64,000 nt of DNA from Salipiger pentaromativorans (GCF_024721115.1 NZ_JAMDHK010000001.1:223520-287519), one strand, 5' to 3'; counted from the stretch's first letter, positions 43,277-53,543 are shown. Numbers and translations are program-made. Notes: generated by a model from the sequence alone, not told the origin.

Positions 43277-44167
43277 CTAAAGGCGGGCGAGCAGATCGCG
43301 TTTCTTGGCGTCGAACTCTTCCTGGGTCAGCAGACCCGCTTCCAGAAGATCGCCGAGCTTGCGGATCAGCGAAATCACCGCATCCGCATCGGTCTGCGCC
43401 TCCTGCGCCGGGGCGGCGGCTGTCTCGGGCGCCTCGGGCATCGGCGCGGCGGGTGCGGGCTGCTCCGCGACGGGCGCCTCAACGGGGGGCGCCACAGGGG
43501 CCTCGGCGACCGGCTCCGCTGCGGGCGCGGGCTGCGGTGCCGGTGCGGCGGGCGCCTCTGCCGAGAGATCGGAGAGCTTGCGCAGCGCGCCAAGCTGCAC
43601 CAGCCCGTGCTGGCTGACGAAGGTCAGCGACTGGTCGCCGCTTTGCTGCTGGGACACGCCGGTGATCCGGTGATCGCCGGTGTCGAACACCTCGATCTTT
43701 CCGCCGATGTCGATGGCCAGCCGGTGCGTCTCGGGGAACACGGCATAGCGCAGATTGTTCTGCGCCCCGACCGAGGACGGGCTGCCCAGCTCGGCCGGCC
43801 AGGACACCGCGCCATAGGCGCCGCCGGGCAGAAACAGGCTGGTGCCGCTCGATTGCGACTGGCTCTGCGTGCCCGACGTCACGGGCGCCGCGCGAAACAG
43901 CCGGTGCTCGGCCAGAAGCCCGGCGAGATCCGAACAAAGCGCATCGACCTTGGCTTTCAGCGCGTTGTTGAACATGTCGCCGACCATCGTCATGCCGCCC
44001 TGCGACCATTGCCCCATGCCGCCCAGCTCGGGGTGGTTGAACTGCGCCTGCACGCCCTGCCCCGCGACCAGCGCCACAAGAACGGTTTCCGCCGCGCCGG
44101 GCGAAACCCCATGGCGGTCGGCGATCTCGGAAACCAGCTTGGTGCCTTCGGGTGTCAGCGCGGTCAT
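43277..44167 (-). CDS. SHOCT-domain protein of unknown function
   Basis: A 296-residue protein. The N-terminal helix-rich part (TPEGTKLVSEIADRHGVSP) and a beta-rich middle (HRLAIDIGGKIEVFDTGDHR) are joined to a Pro/Ala/Glu linker. A SHOCT segment closes it (LIRKLGDLLEAGLLTQEEFD). SHOCT domains occur on membrane or stress-linked proteins as short oligomerisation pieces. It sits between the two halves of the phn locus, on the strand of phnCDE, but no phosphonate role is visible. Confidence 0.75.
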   Translation of the reverse strand: MTALTPEGTKLVSEIADRHGVSPGAAETVLVALVAGQGVQAQFNHPELGGMGQWSQGGMTMVGDMFNNALKAKVDALCSDLAGLLAEHRLFRAAPVTSGTQSQSQSSGTSLFLPGGAYGAVSWPAELGSPSSVGAQNNLRYAVFPETHRLAIDIGGKIEVFDTGDHRITGVSQQQSGDQSLTFVSQHGLVQLGALRKLSDLSAEAPAAPAPQPAPAAEPVAEAPVAPPVEAPVAEQPAPAAPMPEAPETAAAPAQEAQTDADAVISLIRKLGDLLEAGLLTQEEFDAKKRDLLARL

Positions 44168-44311
44168 GTCGCGGATCCAGTCGTTATTGGGGGTCTCCAA
44201 GGCCCTAGCACGCCAGCGCGACACCCGCCACCCGCAGGGGCGGGTTTCGCACGGCTGGCCGGCAGGTTGCGGAGAATCTGCCCGCCCGCGCGCCAGAGGG
44301 CCCGCGCAAGC

Positions 44312-44923
44312 TCAGCCGTAACGTTCGAGAAACGCCTCGACCGGCATCGTCCGGAAATCGCCCAGCCGCGCCCGCAGAGTGGCGTGGTCCCAGTCCCACC
44401 AGGCCAAGGCCATCAGCCGCTCGGCCACCGCCGCCGGAAACCGTTCGCGCAGGGGCACCGCCGGCACCCCCGCGACGATCATGTAAGGCGGCACATCCCT
44501 GGTCACCACGGCGCCCGCGCCCACCACCGCGCCGTCGCCGATGGTCACCTCGGGCCGCACCACCGCGCCATGGCCGATCCAGGTGTCATGGCCGATCTGC
44601 GCGCGCCGCGACAGGCGGTGCGCAAAAAACGCCTGGTCCCGCTCCGCATCGTCCCAGTAATCGCCCGAGCGATAGAGGAAATGGTGCAGCGAGGGCTGGC
44701 CCATCGGGTGATCGGTCGGCCCGATCCGGGTGAAGCTCGCGATATTGGCGAATTTCCCCACCGTCGTGTTGGCGATGTCCGCATAGCGGTCGCAATAGGA
44801 ATAATCGCCCATCTCCACATGCGCGAGCCGCGAGCCACGCCCGATCTCGACGAAGCGCCCGAGGGAACACTCCGTCAGGTCGCAATCGGGATGCAGGAAC
44901 GGGTCGTCCCCAAGCCGCGCCAT
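44312..44923 (-). CDS. Phn-linked left-handed-beta-helix acyltransferase-like protein
   Basis: A 203-residue hexapeptide-repeat protein (TIGR03308-type phosphonate-linked transferase). Repeats run from DCDLTECSLGRFVEIGRG to VTIGDGAVVGAGAVVTRDVP; LHHFLYRSGDYWDDAERDQAFF is an insert. Such proteins often acetylate amino groups and may protect or modify aminophosphonates. It overlaps the phnE2 stop (44923), so it is translated with the transporter. Confidence 0.87.
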   Translation of the reverse strand: MARLGDDPFLHPDCDLTECSLGRFVEIGRGSRLAHVEMGDYSYCDRYADIANTTVGKFANIASFTRIGPTDHPMGQPSLHHFLYRSGDYWDDAERDQAFFAHRLSRRAQIGHDTWIGHGAVVRPEVTIGDGAVVGAGAVVTRDVPPYMIVAGVPAVPLRERFPAAVAERLMALAWWDWDHATLRARLGDFRTMPVEAFLERYG

Positions 44924-46227
44924 CACGCCCCCGAGATCAGCTTGCGGCGCAGCCAGCCCGAGAGGCTGTCCATCGCCATGACCATGAGCACCACCAGCAC
45001 GATGTAATAGCTCACCTCTTCCCAGTCCTTCTGGGTGATCATCGCCTGTGTCAGCAAGAGACCGATGCCACCGCCGGTGATCGCGCCGATGATGGTGGCG
45101 GAGCGGGTGTTGGATTCGAGATAATAGAAGAGCTGCGAGATCAGCACCGGCGTGATTTGCGGGATCACCCCGAAACGGTAGCGCTGAAGCGGTTTGGCCC
45201 CGGTCGAGGAGACGCCCTCGATCTGCTTGCCGTCGACATTCTCCAGCGCCTCGGAGAAGAGCTTGCCGAAGGTGCCGGTGTCGGTCAGCAGGATCGCCAG
45301 CGACCCAGTGAGCGGCCCCGGCCCGAAGGCGCGGCTGAGTACGATGGTCCAGATCAGCCCGTCCACCCCGCGCAGGAAGTCGAACACCCGCCGCGTGGCA
45401 AAGCGCAGCGCCACCAGCGGCGCGAAGTTCTTGGCCGAGAGGAACGCCAGCGGCAGCGCCACGATGGCCGCGCCGAAGGTGCCGAGGAAGGCCATGAGAA
45501 TGGTCTCGAACAGCGCCCAGGCCACATCGGCGTGGCGCCACATGTTGTTCTGCCAGAAATCGTGCCAGGCGCCTGCAAGGTTCGACCGTGCCAGGTCGAG
45601 CCGGTCGCCGAAGAGGATCTCGGAAAGGCCATGCCCGTGATAGGGGCTCTCCAGCGTGAAGAAGAACAGCTCCCAGCCGGGGAAATAGCGGAACAGTTCG
45701 GTCTTGTTGCGGGTGAGCGAGACGCGCCCCGCCTCGGTATGCACCTGAAGCCGCGTGCGCGAGGCGGAAATCCAGTCGGGCACCTCTTCCGGCAGGTTCG
45801 AGGTGACGTTGCGCCCGTCGAGATGCGCCACGATCAGACCGAAGCCCGGCACGTCATAGCGGAACCCGCCCGCCGGGTCGAAGACCACCACATGGCCCTC
45901 GCCCAGATCGACACGGGTGCCCGCGGCGTCCGGCGTGACCCAGTCGGGCTCGGTGCCCGGCGCATAGGTGCCCTTGCGCTCGCCCTCGATGGCGACGGTC
46001 AGTTCGCCCGAGCGGTTGTCCTGCGTGACGTGGGTCTTGTAGCTCCAGGCGTCCGAGACCAGCACGCGGGCATTGTCCATGCGGGCGCGCTCGGCGAGGC
46101 CCGGAATGTCGAAGGCGAAGAAAACATAGGCCAGATAGACCAGCACCAGCGCGGGCAGGCCGAAGGAGATCAGCCGCTTGCGGGCAAAGAGCCGGTCGGC
46201 GGAGGCGTAGAGCGCGGCGTCGGCCAT
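44923..46227 (-). CDS. phnE: Phosphonate ABC transporter permease PhnE2, with long insert
   Basis: A 434-residue permease. The first membrane span (LVLVYLAYVFFAF) is followed by a soluble insert of about 170 residues (TRVDLGEGHVVVFDPAGGF, TRNKTELFRYFPGW) before the permease core (TILMAFLGTFGAAIVALPLA, RGVDGLIWTIVLSRAFGPG). The insert, presumably periplasmic, is absent from E. coli PhnE. It pairs with PhnE1 to form the pore, and its ATG overlaps the phnE1 stop. Confidence 0.9.
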   Translation of the reverse strand: MADAALYASADRLFARKRLISFGLPALVLVYLAYVFFAFDIPGLAERARMDNARVLVSDAWSYKTHVTQDNRSGELTVAIEGERKGTYAPGTEPDWVTPDAAGTRVDLGEGHVVVFDPAGGFRYDVPGFGLIVAHLDGRNVTSNLPEEVPDWISASRTRLQVHTEAGRVSLTRNKTELFRYFPGWELFFFTLESPYHGHGLSEILFGDRLDLARSNLAGAWHDFWQNNMWRHADVAWALFETILMAFLGTFGAAIVALPLAFLSAKNFAPLVALRFATRRVFDFLRGVDGLIWTIVLSRAFGPGPLTGSLAILLTDTGTFGKLFSEALENVDGKQIEGVSSTGAKPLQRYRFGVIPQITPVLISQLFYYLESNTRSATIIGAITGGGIGLLLTQAMITQKDWEEVSYYIVLVVLMVMAMDSLSGWLRRKLISGA

Positions 46228-47087
46228 CAGTGGCCCCCCTTCTTGGCGATCATGGCGTTGCGGATATGCGAGGAGAGCTGGTCGAAGACCACGATGGTCG
46301 CAAAGAGCAGGATGAAGATCGCGGCGGCCTCGTCGAACTTGCCCTGCCCCCAGGACATGGCGTTCTTCAGCTCGTAGCCGATGCCCCCCGCGCCGACGAA
46401 ACCGAGGATGGCCGAGGCGCGGATATTGATCTCGAAGCGCAGCAGCGCGTAGCTGAAATAGTTGGGCGAGACCTGCGGCACGACCCCCAGCCACATGCGC
46501 TGGAACCAGGTGGCGCCGACCGATTGCAGCCCCTCGACGGGCTTCAGGTCGGCGTTCTCGTTGACCTCGGAGAAAAGCTTGCCCAGCGCGCCGGCGGTGT
46601 GAAAGGCGATGGCGATCATCGCGGGCACCGGCCCGCCGCCGAGGATGAAGATCAGCACCAGCGCGATGACGATCTCGGGCACCGCGCGCATGATGTCCAT
46701 GGTCCGGCGGAACAGCGGGATGAGTCGCGGCCAGCGGGCGAGCCCGCGGGTCGAGAGCAGCGACAGCACCATGGCCAGCGCCGCGCCGATCAGCGTCGAG
46801 ACGGCGGCGATGTTGATGGTCTCCACCAGCGCCGGGAAATAGGTCAGCAGATGGCCGGGCAATTGGTCGAGCTTGGGCGCGGTGTCGGCGATCACATCGG
46901 CGGGGAAGTCGAAGACATGCGGCAGCCCGCGCCAGAACCCGCCCGCGTTGCGCTCGTCGGCGAGCATGAAGCCCGAGGCCATGAGCGCCACGAAGACCGC
47001 CAGCACCAGCCCGCCGTAAAGCCGCTTGCGGGCCATCAGCGCCATGTAATGGGCGCGCGTGTCGAAGGTGGGGTCGGCGTGGGTCAT
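46227..47087 (-). CDS. phnE: Phosphonate ABC transporter permease PhnE1
   Basis: A 286-residue BPD-type permease with six spans and the coupling motif EVNENADLKPVEGLQSVGAT. Core segments include IAAVSTLIGAALAMVLSLL and RFEINIRASAILGFVGAGGIG. It imports phosphonates with PhnC, PhnD and PhnE2. It lies 176 bases downstream of phnD, behind a terminator hairpin. Confidence 0.94.
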   Translation of the reverse strand: MTHADPTFDTRAHYMALMARKRLYGGLVLAVFVALMASGFMLADERNAGGFWRGLPHVFDFPADVIADTAPKLDQLPGHLLTYFPALVETINIAAVSTLIGAALAMVLSLLSTRGLARWPRLIPLFRRTMDIMRAVPEIVIALVLIFILGGGPVPAMIAIAFHTAGALGKLFSEVNENADLKPVEGLQSVGATWFQRMWLGVVPQVSPNYFSYALLRFEINIRASAILGFVGAGGIGYELKNAMSWGQGKFDEAAAIFILLFATIVVFDQLSSHIRNAMIAKKGGH

Positions 47088-47223
47088 GAGCGGCTCATCA
47101 AGCGTGGAGAGGCGGGAGGCCCCGGATCGGGGTCCGGGGCGCGGGTTTTCCGGGCCCGCCCGTCCCGGACCAGATCCGGGACCTCACCGGACACCGCCGG
47201 GAGAAAGAAGCGGGCAACGGAAA

Positions 47224-47248
47224 AGGCCCCGCGTCCAGCGCGGGGCCT
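47224..47248 (-). terminator. Hairpin with T-run after phnD
   Basis: Minus strand: AGGCCCCGCG, loop CTGGA, CGCGGGGCCT, then TTTTCC. A perfect 10-bp stem with a T-run just behind phnD, so the permeases would be made at lower level than the binding protein. Two further GC-rich imperfect dyads follow at about 47119-47190. Confidence 0.75.
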
Positions 47249-47263
47249 CTCGTCAGGATCCGA

Positions 47264-48169
47264 TCAGTTCGACTTGGCCTGACGGGCCGCGATGATCGAC
47301 AGGTAGTTGTCGTGGCCGATGGGACGGAAGCCCAGCGATTCACCGGCGGAGATGTTGTAGGTGCACTCCTTGTCGGCCTCGTACATGCCTTCGACAAGCG
47401 CGGTCATCTTCGCCTTCACGTCGTCGGGCAGCGATTTGCGCAGCACGATCGGGCCTTCGGGGATCTCTTTCGAGCGCCAGATCTCGGTCAGGTCGTTCAT
47501 GTCGATGAGACCCGCGTCCACCGCCTTGCGCAGCGCGCCCGAGTTGTAGCCGTCTTCCCAGGCGCCCTGGCCGTCGGCCCAGGTCACACCGGCGTCCACG
47601 TCGCCGTTGTTCACCGCGACGATGGTCTGCTCATGGCCGCCGGTGAACTTCACTTCCTTGAAGTACTCGCCCGACTCCATGGTGATGCCGTCTTTGTACT
47701 GCGGGATCTCGATGGAGGGGATCAGGTAGCCAGAGGTCGAGTTCGGATCGCCGAAGCCGAAGGTCTTGCCGGCCATGTCGTCCAGCGAGGCGATGCCGCT
47801 GTCCTTGCGGGCGAAGCCGATGGAGTAATAGCCGATGGACCCGTCGAGGTTCACCTTCACCAGCACCGGCTCGACCGCTTCGGGGTCGGCGAGATAGGTG
47901 GCGGCATAGCCCGAGGCACCGAGCCAGGCCATGTCCAGCGTGCCGCCCAGCAGGCCCTGGATCACGCCGTTATAGTCGGCGGGCGCGAAGAGCTTGACCG
48001 GAACGCCCAGCGTTTCCTCGGAATAGGTCTTCAGGCACTCGTGGTTGTTCAGACGGTCCTGGGCGTTCTCGCCGCCGAGGATGCCGATGTTGAACTCGGT
48101 GATTTCCTGCGCCGAGGCGGCGGAAACCAGCGCGGTGGTGGCCAGTGCGGCCGCGATGAGCGTTTTCAT
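47264..48169 (-). CDS. phnD: Phosphonate ABC transporter substrate-binding protein
   Basis: A 301-residue periplasmic binding protein with a signal peptide (MKTLIAAALATTALVSAASA). It carries the PhnD-type segments EFNIGILGGENAQDRLNNHECLKT and GYYSIGFARKDSGIASLDDM. It captures phosphonates such as 2-aminoethylphosphonate. An efficient hairpin terminator follows its stop. Confidence 0.94.
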   Translation of the reverse strand: MKTLIAAALATTALVSAASAQEITEFNIGILGGENAQDRLNNHECLKTYSEETLGVPVKLFAPADYNGVIQGLLGGTLDMAWLGASGYAATYLADPEAVEPVLVKVNLDGSIGYYSIGFARKDSGIASLDDMAGKTFGFGDPNSTSGYLIPSIEIPQYKDGITMESGEYFKEVKFTGGHEQTIVAVNNGDVDAGVTWADGQGAWEDGYNSGALRKAVDAGLIDMNDLTEIWRSKEIPEGPIVLRKSLPDDVKAKMTALVEGMYEADKECTYNISAGESLGFRPIGHDNYLSIIAARQAKSN

Positions 48170-48226
48170 GGGTCTTCCCTCTCTGTCGCTGACTGCCCCG
48201 TCTCTCGGGGCCTCATGGAAGCTGGT

Positions 48227-49045
48227 TCAGACCGAGACCTTGGCCTGACGGATCTCCGTCTGGGCCACGGGGTCGCGGATTTCGGTGGAGGTGGCGTCTT
48301 CGGAGAATTCCGCCCCCGCGCCATAGATGTCGCGGGCGACGCCGGTGGTGAGCTGTTCGGGCGTGCCGTCGAAGACGATGCGCCCGTCGCGCATGCCGAT
48401 CACCCGGTCGCAATAGCGCCGCGCGGTGTCGAGCGTGTGCAGGTTGGCAATGACCATGCGGCCATCCTCGTCATGGATGCGGCGCAGCGCCTCCATGACG
48501 ATCTGCGCGTTCATCGGGTCGAGCGAGGCGATCGGTTCGTCGGCCAGGATGACCCTGGGGTCCTGCATCAGCGCCCGCGCGATGGCGACGCGCTGCTGCT
48601 GGCCGCCCGACAGCGCCTCGGCGCGTTTCGCCGCGTGATCTGCGATGCCCAGACGGTCGAGAATGTCGATGGCCCGGTGGATGTCCTCGCGCGGGTAGAG
48701 GTTGAACATCGTGGGCAGCACCCGGCGCTTGGCGAGCGTCCCGTGCAGCACGTTCGAGACCACATCCATGCGCGGCACCAGGTTGAACTGCTGGAAGATC
48801 ATCGCGCAGTCGGACTGCCAGGCGCGCCGCTCGTTGCCCTTGAGCGCCAGCACGTTGCGGCCCTCGAAGCGGATCTCGCCCTCGGTGGCGTCGGTCAGCC
48901 GGTTCATCATGCGCAGGAAGGTCGACTTGCCCGCGCCGGAGCGGCCGATGATGCCGATCATCATCGAGCGGTCGACGGTAAAGCTCGCGTTGTCCACGGC
49001 CGTGTTTGCGCCGAAGCGCTTGGTCAGCTGGTCTACGACGAGCAT
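48227..49045 (-). CDS. phnC: Phosphonate ABC transporter ATP-binding protein
   Basis: A 272-residue ABC ATPase: Walker [10 protein letters not shown], the phnC-like [21 protein letters not shown], signature [15 protein letters not shown] and Walker [14 protein letters not shown]. The ATG at 49045 is chosen, as further upstream frames lack family homology. It energises phosphonate import and is first in the phnCDE1E2 operon. Confidence 0.94.
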   Translation of the reverse strand: MLVVDQLTKRFGANTAVDNASFTVDRSMMIGIIGRSGAGKSTFLRMMNRLTDATEGEIRFEGRNVLALKGNERRAWQSDCAMIFQQFNLVPRMDVVSNVLHGTLAKRRVLPTMFNLYPREDIHRAIDILDRLGIADHAAKRAEALSGGQQQRVAIARALMQDPRVILADEPIASLDPMNAQIVMEALRRIHDEDGRMVIANLHTLDTARRYCDRVIGMRDGRIVFDGTPEQLTTGVARDIYGAGAEFSEDATSTEIRDPVAQTEIRQAKVSV

Positions 49046-49291
49046 GTGTCCCCCGAGTTCATCGTTCCGGGGCTCTATAGGGGCTGGCAGGTGTCGGCTG
49101 CGTGACGCTTTCGTATCGAAAAGATCACCGGCGCATGAAGATTTCGTAACGCCGCCCGCGCGCGGCACGGCGATTGCGGCGCGGCGGGATTGATGATCTA
49201 CAACAGGGAGGTTCATAGCCGAAACCGCCCCCGCCCCCTGCCCCACGCCCGTGGCGCTCCAGGCTCCGGGCCGGTCCGGCGACATCAGGAA
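49046..49291. promoter_or_regulatory. Promoter region of phnC and divergent membrane protein
   Basis: A 246-base divergent gap with the A+T-richest part near 49105-49150. I could not find a convincing Pho box here. No gene is apparent. Confidence 0.3.
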
Positions 49292-50728
49292 ATGCCGATT
49301 TCACGCGCCATGCCCCAGACGTCCTCTCCCGGTCCGGCACCCGCCATCCCGCTTCTCGACCGCCTCATCGGGCTCTTTCTGGTGCTGATCGCCGGGCTGG
49401 TGGCCCTGCGCGAATGGGGCGGGCCCGCGGCGCTCGATCCGCTGCTCTTTGCCCTGCTGGGGCTGCTGGTGGCGGGGCTCTTCGTCAAGGTGCGGGCCGG
49501 GCGCAAGGGCTTTGTGCTGGCGGCGCTGGCGCTGACGGGGGCGCTGGTCTGGCGCGGCGGCGACTGGCAGGAGGTGGTGCTGCGCGCCACCCGCTCCGCC
49601 GCCTTCATCTGCGCCTTCTTCACCGCGCTGGCAACGCTGCGCAGCGCCGCCGAGCCCTCGCCCGCGATCCGCGCGGGCGGCAGCTTTCTCGCGCGCCAGC
49701 CACCGGGACGGCGCTATCTGGCGCTGACCATGGGCGGCAGCGCCTTTGCGTTCATCCTGAATTACGGCGCGATCTCTCTGCTCGGCAGCCTTGCCACGGC
49801 GGCAGCGCAGGAAGAGCCCGACGCCGAGATCCGCAATCACCGCCGCCGCCGCATGCTGCTGGCGATCCAGCGGGGTTTCATCAGCTCGCTGCCGTGGTCG
49901 CCGCTGTCCTTCGCCATCGCGATCACCACCGCGCTGATCCCCGGCACCAGCTGGGGCAGCGTGCTGCTGCCCGCGCTCGGCACCGCCCTGCTGATGACGC
50001 TGATCGGCTGGGGGCTCGACACGCTGTTCAAGCCGCGCCTCACCAATCCCCCCGTGGTGCAGCGGCCCGAGGGGTCCTGGGCGCTGATGCTGCCGCTGCT
50101 GGCGCTGCTGGTCATCCTCGCGGTCAGCGTGCTGGTGCTGGGGGCGCTGACGGGCATCCGCGTGGTCGGGCTGGTGCTGGTGATCGTGCCGGTGATGGCG
50201 CTGATCTGGGCGGCGCTGCAAAGCCGCGGCGGCGGCGCACCGCTGCGCCGGAGGCTCTCGGACTATTGCTTCCGCGAGATGCCCGGCTATCGCGGCGAGG
50301 TTCTGCTGCTGATGATGGCGGGCTACATCGGCACGGTCGCCGCCCCGCTGCTGGTGCCGCTCGTGAAGGCAAGCGGCTTTCACCCCGAGGAGCTGCCAAG
50401 CTGGCTGGTGCTCGCCGGGCTGGTCTGGGTGATCCCGCTCGCCGGGCAGTTCGCCATGAATCCGATCCTTGCCGTCACGCTCATCGCGCCGCTGCTGCCA
50501 ACCCCGGCCGAGCTGGGGGTGACCCCGACCGCGCTGGTCACGGCGATCACGGCGGGCTGGGCGCTGTCGGGCATCAGCTCGCCCTTTACCGCCACGACGC
50601 TGCTGATCGGCTCCTTCGCCAATGTCGGCGCGCGCCATGTGGGGCTGCGCTGGAATGGCGCCTATATGCTGTGCGCTCTGGCCACTCTGCCGCTCTGGGT
50701 TTTGGCATATGCCTATCTGCTAAGCTGA
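49292..50728 (+). CDS. Multi-span membrane protein, ion-transporter-superfamily-like
   Basis: About 478 residues and eleven or twelve hydrophobic spans. Two long symmetric halves each carry small Pro/Ser-rich loops: [21 protein letters not shown] and [19 protein letters not shown]. These re-entrant-like loops are a hallmark of the ion-transporter (ArsB/NhaD-like) superfamily. Substrate unknown. Start could be 49292 or 49310. It precedes the dipeptidase gene by 70 bases and may belong to that cluster. Confidence 0.75.
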   Translation: MPISRAMPQTSSPGPAPAIPLLDRLIGLFLVLIAGLVALREWGGPAALDPLLFALLGLLVAGLFVKVRAGRKGFVLAALALTGALVWRGGDWQEVVLRATRSAAFICAFFTALATLRSAAEPSPAIRAGGSFLARQPPGRRYLALTMGGSAFAFILNYGAISLLGSLATAAAQEEPDAEIRNHRRRRMLLAIQRGFISSLPWSPLSFAIAITTALIPGTSWGSVLLPALGTALLMTLIGWGLDTLFKPRLTNPPVVQRPEGSWALMLPLLALLVILAVSVLVLGALTGIRVVGLVLVIVPVMALIWAALQSRGGGAPLRRRLSDYCFREMPGYRGEVLLLMMAGYIGTVAAPLLVPLVKASGFHPEELPSWLVLAGLVWVIPLAGQFAMNPILAVTLIAPLLPTPAELGVTPTALVTAITAGWALSGISSPFTATTLLIGSFANVGARHVGLRWNGAYMLCALATLPLWVLAYAYLLS

Positions 50729-50798
50729 AATTTGCTTGCATACGAATGACTCGCGGTGCCAGTCTCGGGCCAACCAAGACTGCGGAGCCCGCGATACC

Positions 50799-51860
50799 AT
50801 GACGACCCCTCTCATCGACCCGCCCATTTTCGACGGCCACAACGACCTGATCCTGCGCCTGCTGCGCGGCACCGCCACGGCGGACGGCGTCGCGGAAGGG
50901 CTGACCGACGGCCATATCGACCTGCCCCGCGCCAGGGCCGGCGGCTTTGCCGGCGGGTTCTTTGCGATCTTCGTGCCCTCGCCCAACAACAAGGCGCAGC
51001 GGCAGGAGGAAATGGTCAAACCGCAATACGACATGCCCCTGCCCGAGATGATCCCCTTCGAGGAGGGACGCGAGGTCACGCTGAAGGGCGCCGAGGCACT
51101 GGAAGCGCTGGAGGCGGCGGGCGCCGTCACCATCTGCCGCAGCGTGGCCGAGCTGGAACAGGCGATTCACGGGCCGAAGATGGCCGCGATCATGCATATC
51201 GAGGGCGCCGAGGGCATCGACCCCGAATTCGAGATGCTGCACGCGATGCACGCGCGCGGGCTGCGCTCGCTGGGGCCGGTCTGGTCGCGCCCGACGATCT
51301 TCGGCCATGGCGTGCCGTTCCGCTTTCCCGCCACGCCCGACACCGGGCCGGGCCTTACCGAAGACGGCAAACGGCTGGTGGCCGAGTGCAACAAGCTGAA
51401 GATCATGATCGACCTGAGCCACTTAAATGAGCAGGGTTTCAATGACGTCGCGTCGCTTTCCGACGCCCCTCTCGTTGCCACCCACTCCAACGCCTGGGAG
51501 GTCACAAAGCACTCGCGCAACCTGACAGACAGGCAGCTTTCGGTCATCGCCGAAAGCGATGGCATGGTGGGCATCAACTTCGCATCGGCCTTCCTGCGCC
51601 CCGACGGGCAGATGGACAGCGATTTTTCGCTTGACCTCCTGCTCCGGCATCTTGACCATTTGATCAAATTTTTGGGCGAGGACCGCGTGGGCTTCGGATC
51701 GGACTTCGACGGCGCACTGGTGCCGAAGGACATCGTGGACTGCGCGGGCCTGCCCAGGCTGCGCGCGGCGATGGCCGGTCACGGCATCGACGCGGCACTG
51801 ATGGAGAAACTGGCCTACGGCAACTGGCTGCGCGTGCTGCGCAAGACCTGGGGCGAATGA
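50799..51860 (+). CDS. Membrane dipeptidase family (renal-type) metallopeptidase
   Basis: A 353-residue M19 dipeptidase: FDGHNDLILRL (His-x-Asp metal motif), MHIEGAEGID (bridging Glu), IDLSHLNEQGF, VATHSNAW, HSRNLTDRQL and GFGSDFDG. It hydrolyses dipeptides, and family members accept a D-residue at the C-terminal side. It leads into a complete peptide importer of the Dpp type, so imported dipeptides are the likely substrates. Start ATG 50799 has GGAG upstream. Confidence 0.9.
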   Translation: MTTPLIDPPIFDGHNDLILRLLRGTATADGVAEGLTDGHIDLPRARAGGFAGGFFAIFVPSPNNKAQRQEEMVKPQYDMPLPEMIPFEEGREVTLKGAEALEALEAAGAVTICRSVAELEQAIHGPKMAAIMHIEGAEGIDPEFEMLHAMHARGLRSLGPVWSRPTIFGHGVPFRFPATPDTGPGLTEDGKRLVAECNKLKIMIDLSHLNEQGFNDVASLSDAPLVATHSNAWEVTKHSRNLTDRQLSVIAESDGMVGINFASAFLRPDGQMDSDFSLDLLLRHLDHLIKFLGEDRVGFGSDFDGALVPKDIVDCAGLPRLRAAMAGHGIDAALMEKLAYGNWLRVLRKTWGE

Positions 51861-51941
51861 GAACCAAAGACGACCAACGATAAAAGGCAGCGTTTCAGCG
51901 AGCCGGATAACCAAGAAGACAACCAACAGGGAGTATCGACA

Positions 51942-53543
51942 ATGAAACAGTCTCGCAGCTTGCGAACCATGGCGCTGGTCGCGGCGCTCATGGGCTCGGC
52001 GGCCATGCCGGCGCTGGCGGAAACGCCGCCCAACATGCTGGTGATCGCCAACCGCATCGACGACATCAAAACCTTCGACCCGGCCGAGAGCTTTGAATTC
52101 GCCGGTGCCGACGTGTCGCGCAACGTCTATGAAAAGCTGGTGAACTTCGACCCGCTCGACCTCGACGCAGGCTTCCAGCCGCAGCTCGCCGAAAGCTGGG
52201 AGATCTCCGAGGACGGCACCGAGATCACCTTCACCATCGCCAGCGGCCATGTCTTCTCTTCGGGCAACGCGCTGACCGCCAAGGACGTGGAATTCTCGCT
52301 GCGCCGCGCGGTGATCCTGAACAAGACCCCCTCCTTCATCCTGACCCAGTTCGGCTTTACGCCCGAGAACGTCGAAGAGACCATCGTCGCCACCGACGAC
52401 ACCACGCTGGTGATCAAGCTCGACCAGAAATACGCCGTCTCCTTCGTGCTGAACTGCTTTGCCGCCACCATCGGCGGCATCGTCGACATGGAAACCGTCA
52501 TGGCCAACGAGGTCGACGGCGACATGGGCAGCGAATGGCTGCGCACCAACACCGCGGGCTCCGGCCCCTACACCGTGGTGGACTGGAAGCCCAACGAATC
52601 CGTGCTGATGGCGCTCAACCCGAACTATTCGGGCGAGAAACCGGCGATGGAGCGGGTGATCGTCCAGCACATCCAGGAATCCGCCACCCAGCGGCTGCAG
52701 CTGGAACGCGGCGACATCGACATCGCCCGCAACCTGTCGCCCGAAGACGTGGCGGCGGTGAAGGAGAACCCCGATCTCAAGGTCATCGACGAGCTGAAGG
52801 GCCGCCTGATGTACTGGTCGGCCAACCAGAAGAGCGAGATGCTTTCCGATCCCAAGGTGGTTGAGGCGCTGAAATGGGCCACCGATTACGCGGGCATGTC
52901 GGGCAGCTTCCTGAACGGGCAATACACCGTGCATCAGGCCTTCCTGCCGCTGACCTTCCTTGGCGCGCTGGAGGACAAGCCCTATACCTTCGACATGGAC
53001 AAGGCCAAGGCGGCGCTGGCCGAATCCGGCTTCCCGGACTGCGGCCCGATCAAGCTTTCGGTGCGCGAGGCGCAGGAGCGCATCGACATCGCGCAATCGC
53101 TGCAGAACACCTGGGGCCAGCTCGGCTGCGAGGCGGAGCTGATCGTCGGCACCGGCGCCCAGACCCTCGACCGCTACCGCGCCCGCGAGCATGACATCTA
53201 TGTCGGCGCCTGGGGCCCGGATTATCCCGACCCCAACACCAACGCGGGCACCTTCGCCTTCAACCCCGACAACAGCGACGAGGCCGGCGCCACCGGCCTG
53301 CTCGCCTGGCGCAACGCCTGGGGCATCCCCGAGATGAGCGAAGAGACCCTCGCCGCCGTGGTCGAGAACGACACCGAAAAGCGCAAGGCGATGTATCTGG
53401 CGATCCAGAAGGAACACCAGATGGTCTCGCCCTTCGGCATCATGTTCCAGCAGATCGAACAGCACGGCATGCGCGCCAATGTCGAGAACTTCGTCTCGGG
53501 CGGCGCCACCACGGCGGCCACCTACTGGGTCGTGACCAAGTAA
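51942..53543 (+). CDS. Peptide ABC transporter substrate-binding protein
   Basis: A 533-residue family-5 solute-binding protein with a signal peptide (MALVAALMGSAAMPALA). Segments IKTFDPAESFEFAGADVSRN and NTAGSGPYTVVDWKPNESV are characteristic. It captures peptides in the periplasm for the permeases that follow. It is behind the dipeptidase gene by 81 bases. Confidence 0.92.
   Translation: MKQSRSLRTMALVAALMGSAAMPALAETPPNMLVIANRIDDIKTFDPAESFEFAGADVSRNVYEKLVNFDPLDLDAGFQPQLAESWEISEDGTEITFTIASGHVFSSGNALTAKDVEFSLRRAVILNKTPSFILTQFGFTPENVEETIVATDDTTLVIKLDQKYAVSFVLNCFAATIGGIVDMETVMANEVDGDMGSEWLRTNTAGSGPYTVVDWKPNESVLMALNPNYSGEKPAMERVIVQHIQESATQRLQLERGDIDIARNLSPEDVAAVKENPDLKVIDELKGRLMYWSANQKSEMLSDPKVVEALKWATDYAGMSGSFLNGQYTVHQAFLPLTFLGALEDKPYTFDMDKAKAALAESGFPDCGPIKLSVREAQERIDIAQSLQNTWGQLGCEAELIVGTGAQTLDRYRAREHDIYVGAWGPDYPDPNTNAGTFAFNPDNSDEAGATGLLAWRNAWGIPEMSEETLAAVVENDTEKRKAMYLAIQKEHQMVSPFGIMFQQIEQHGMRANVENFVSGGATTAATYWVVTK

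Noticed and set aside
49046..49190. Pho box before phnC
   Set aside because: Only weak, mismatched half-sites were found; the better candidate lies at 34840.
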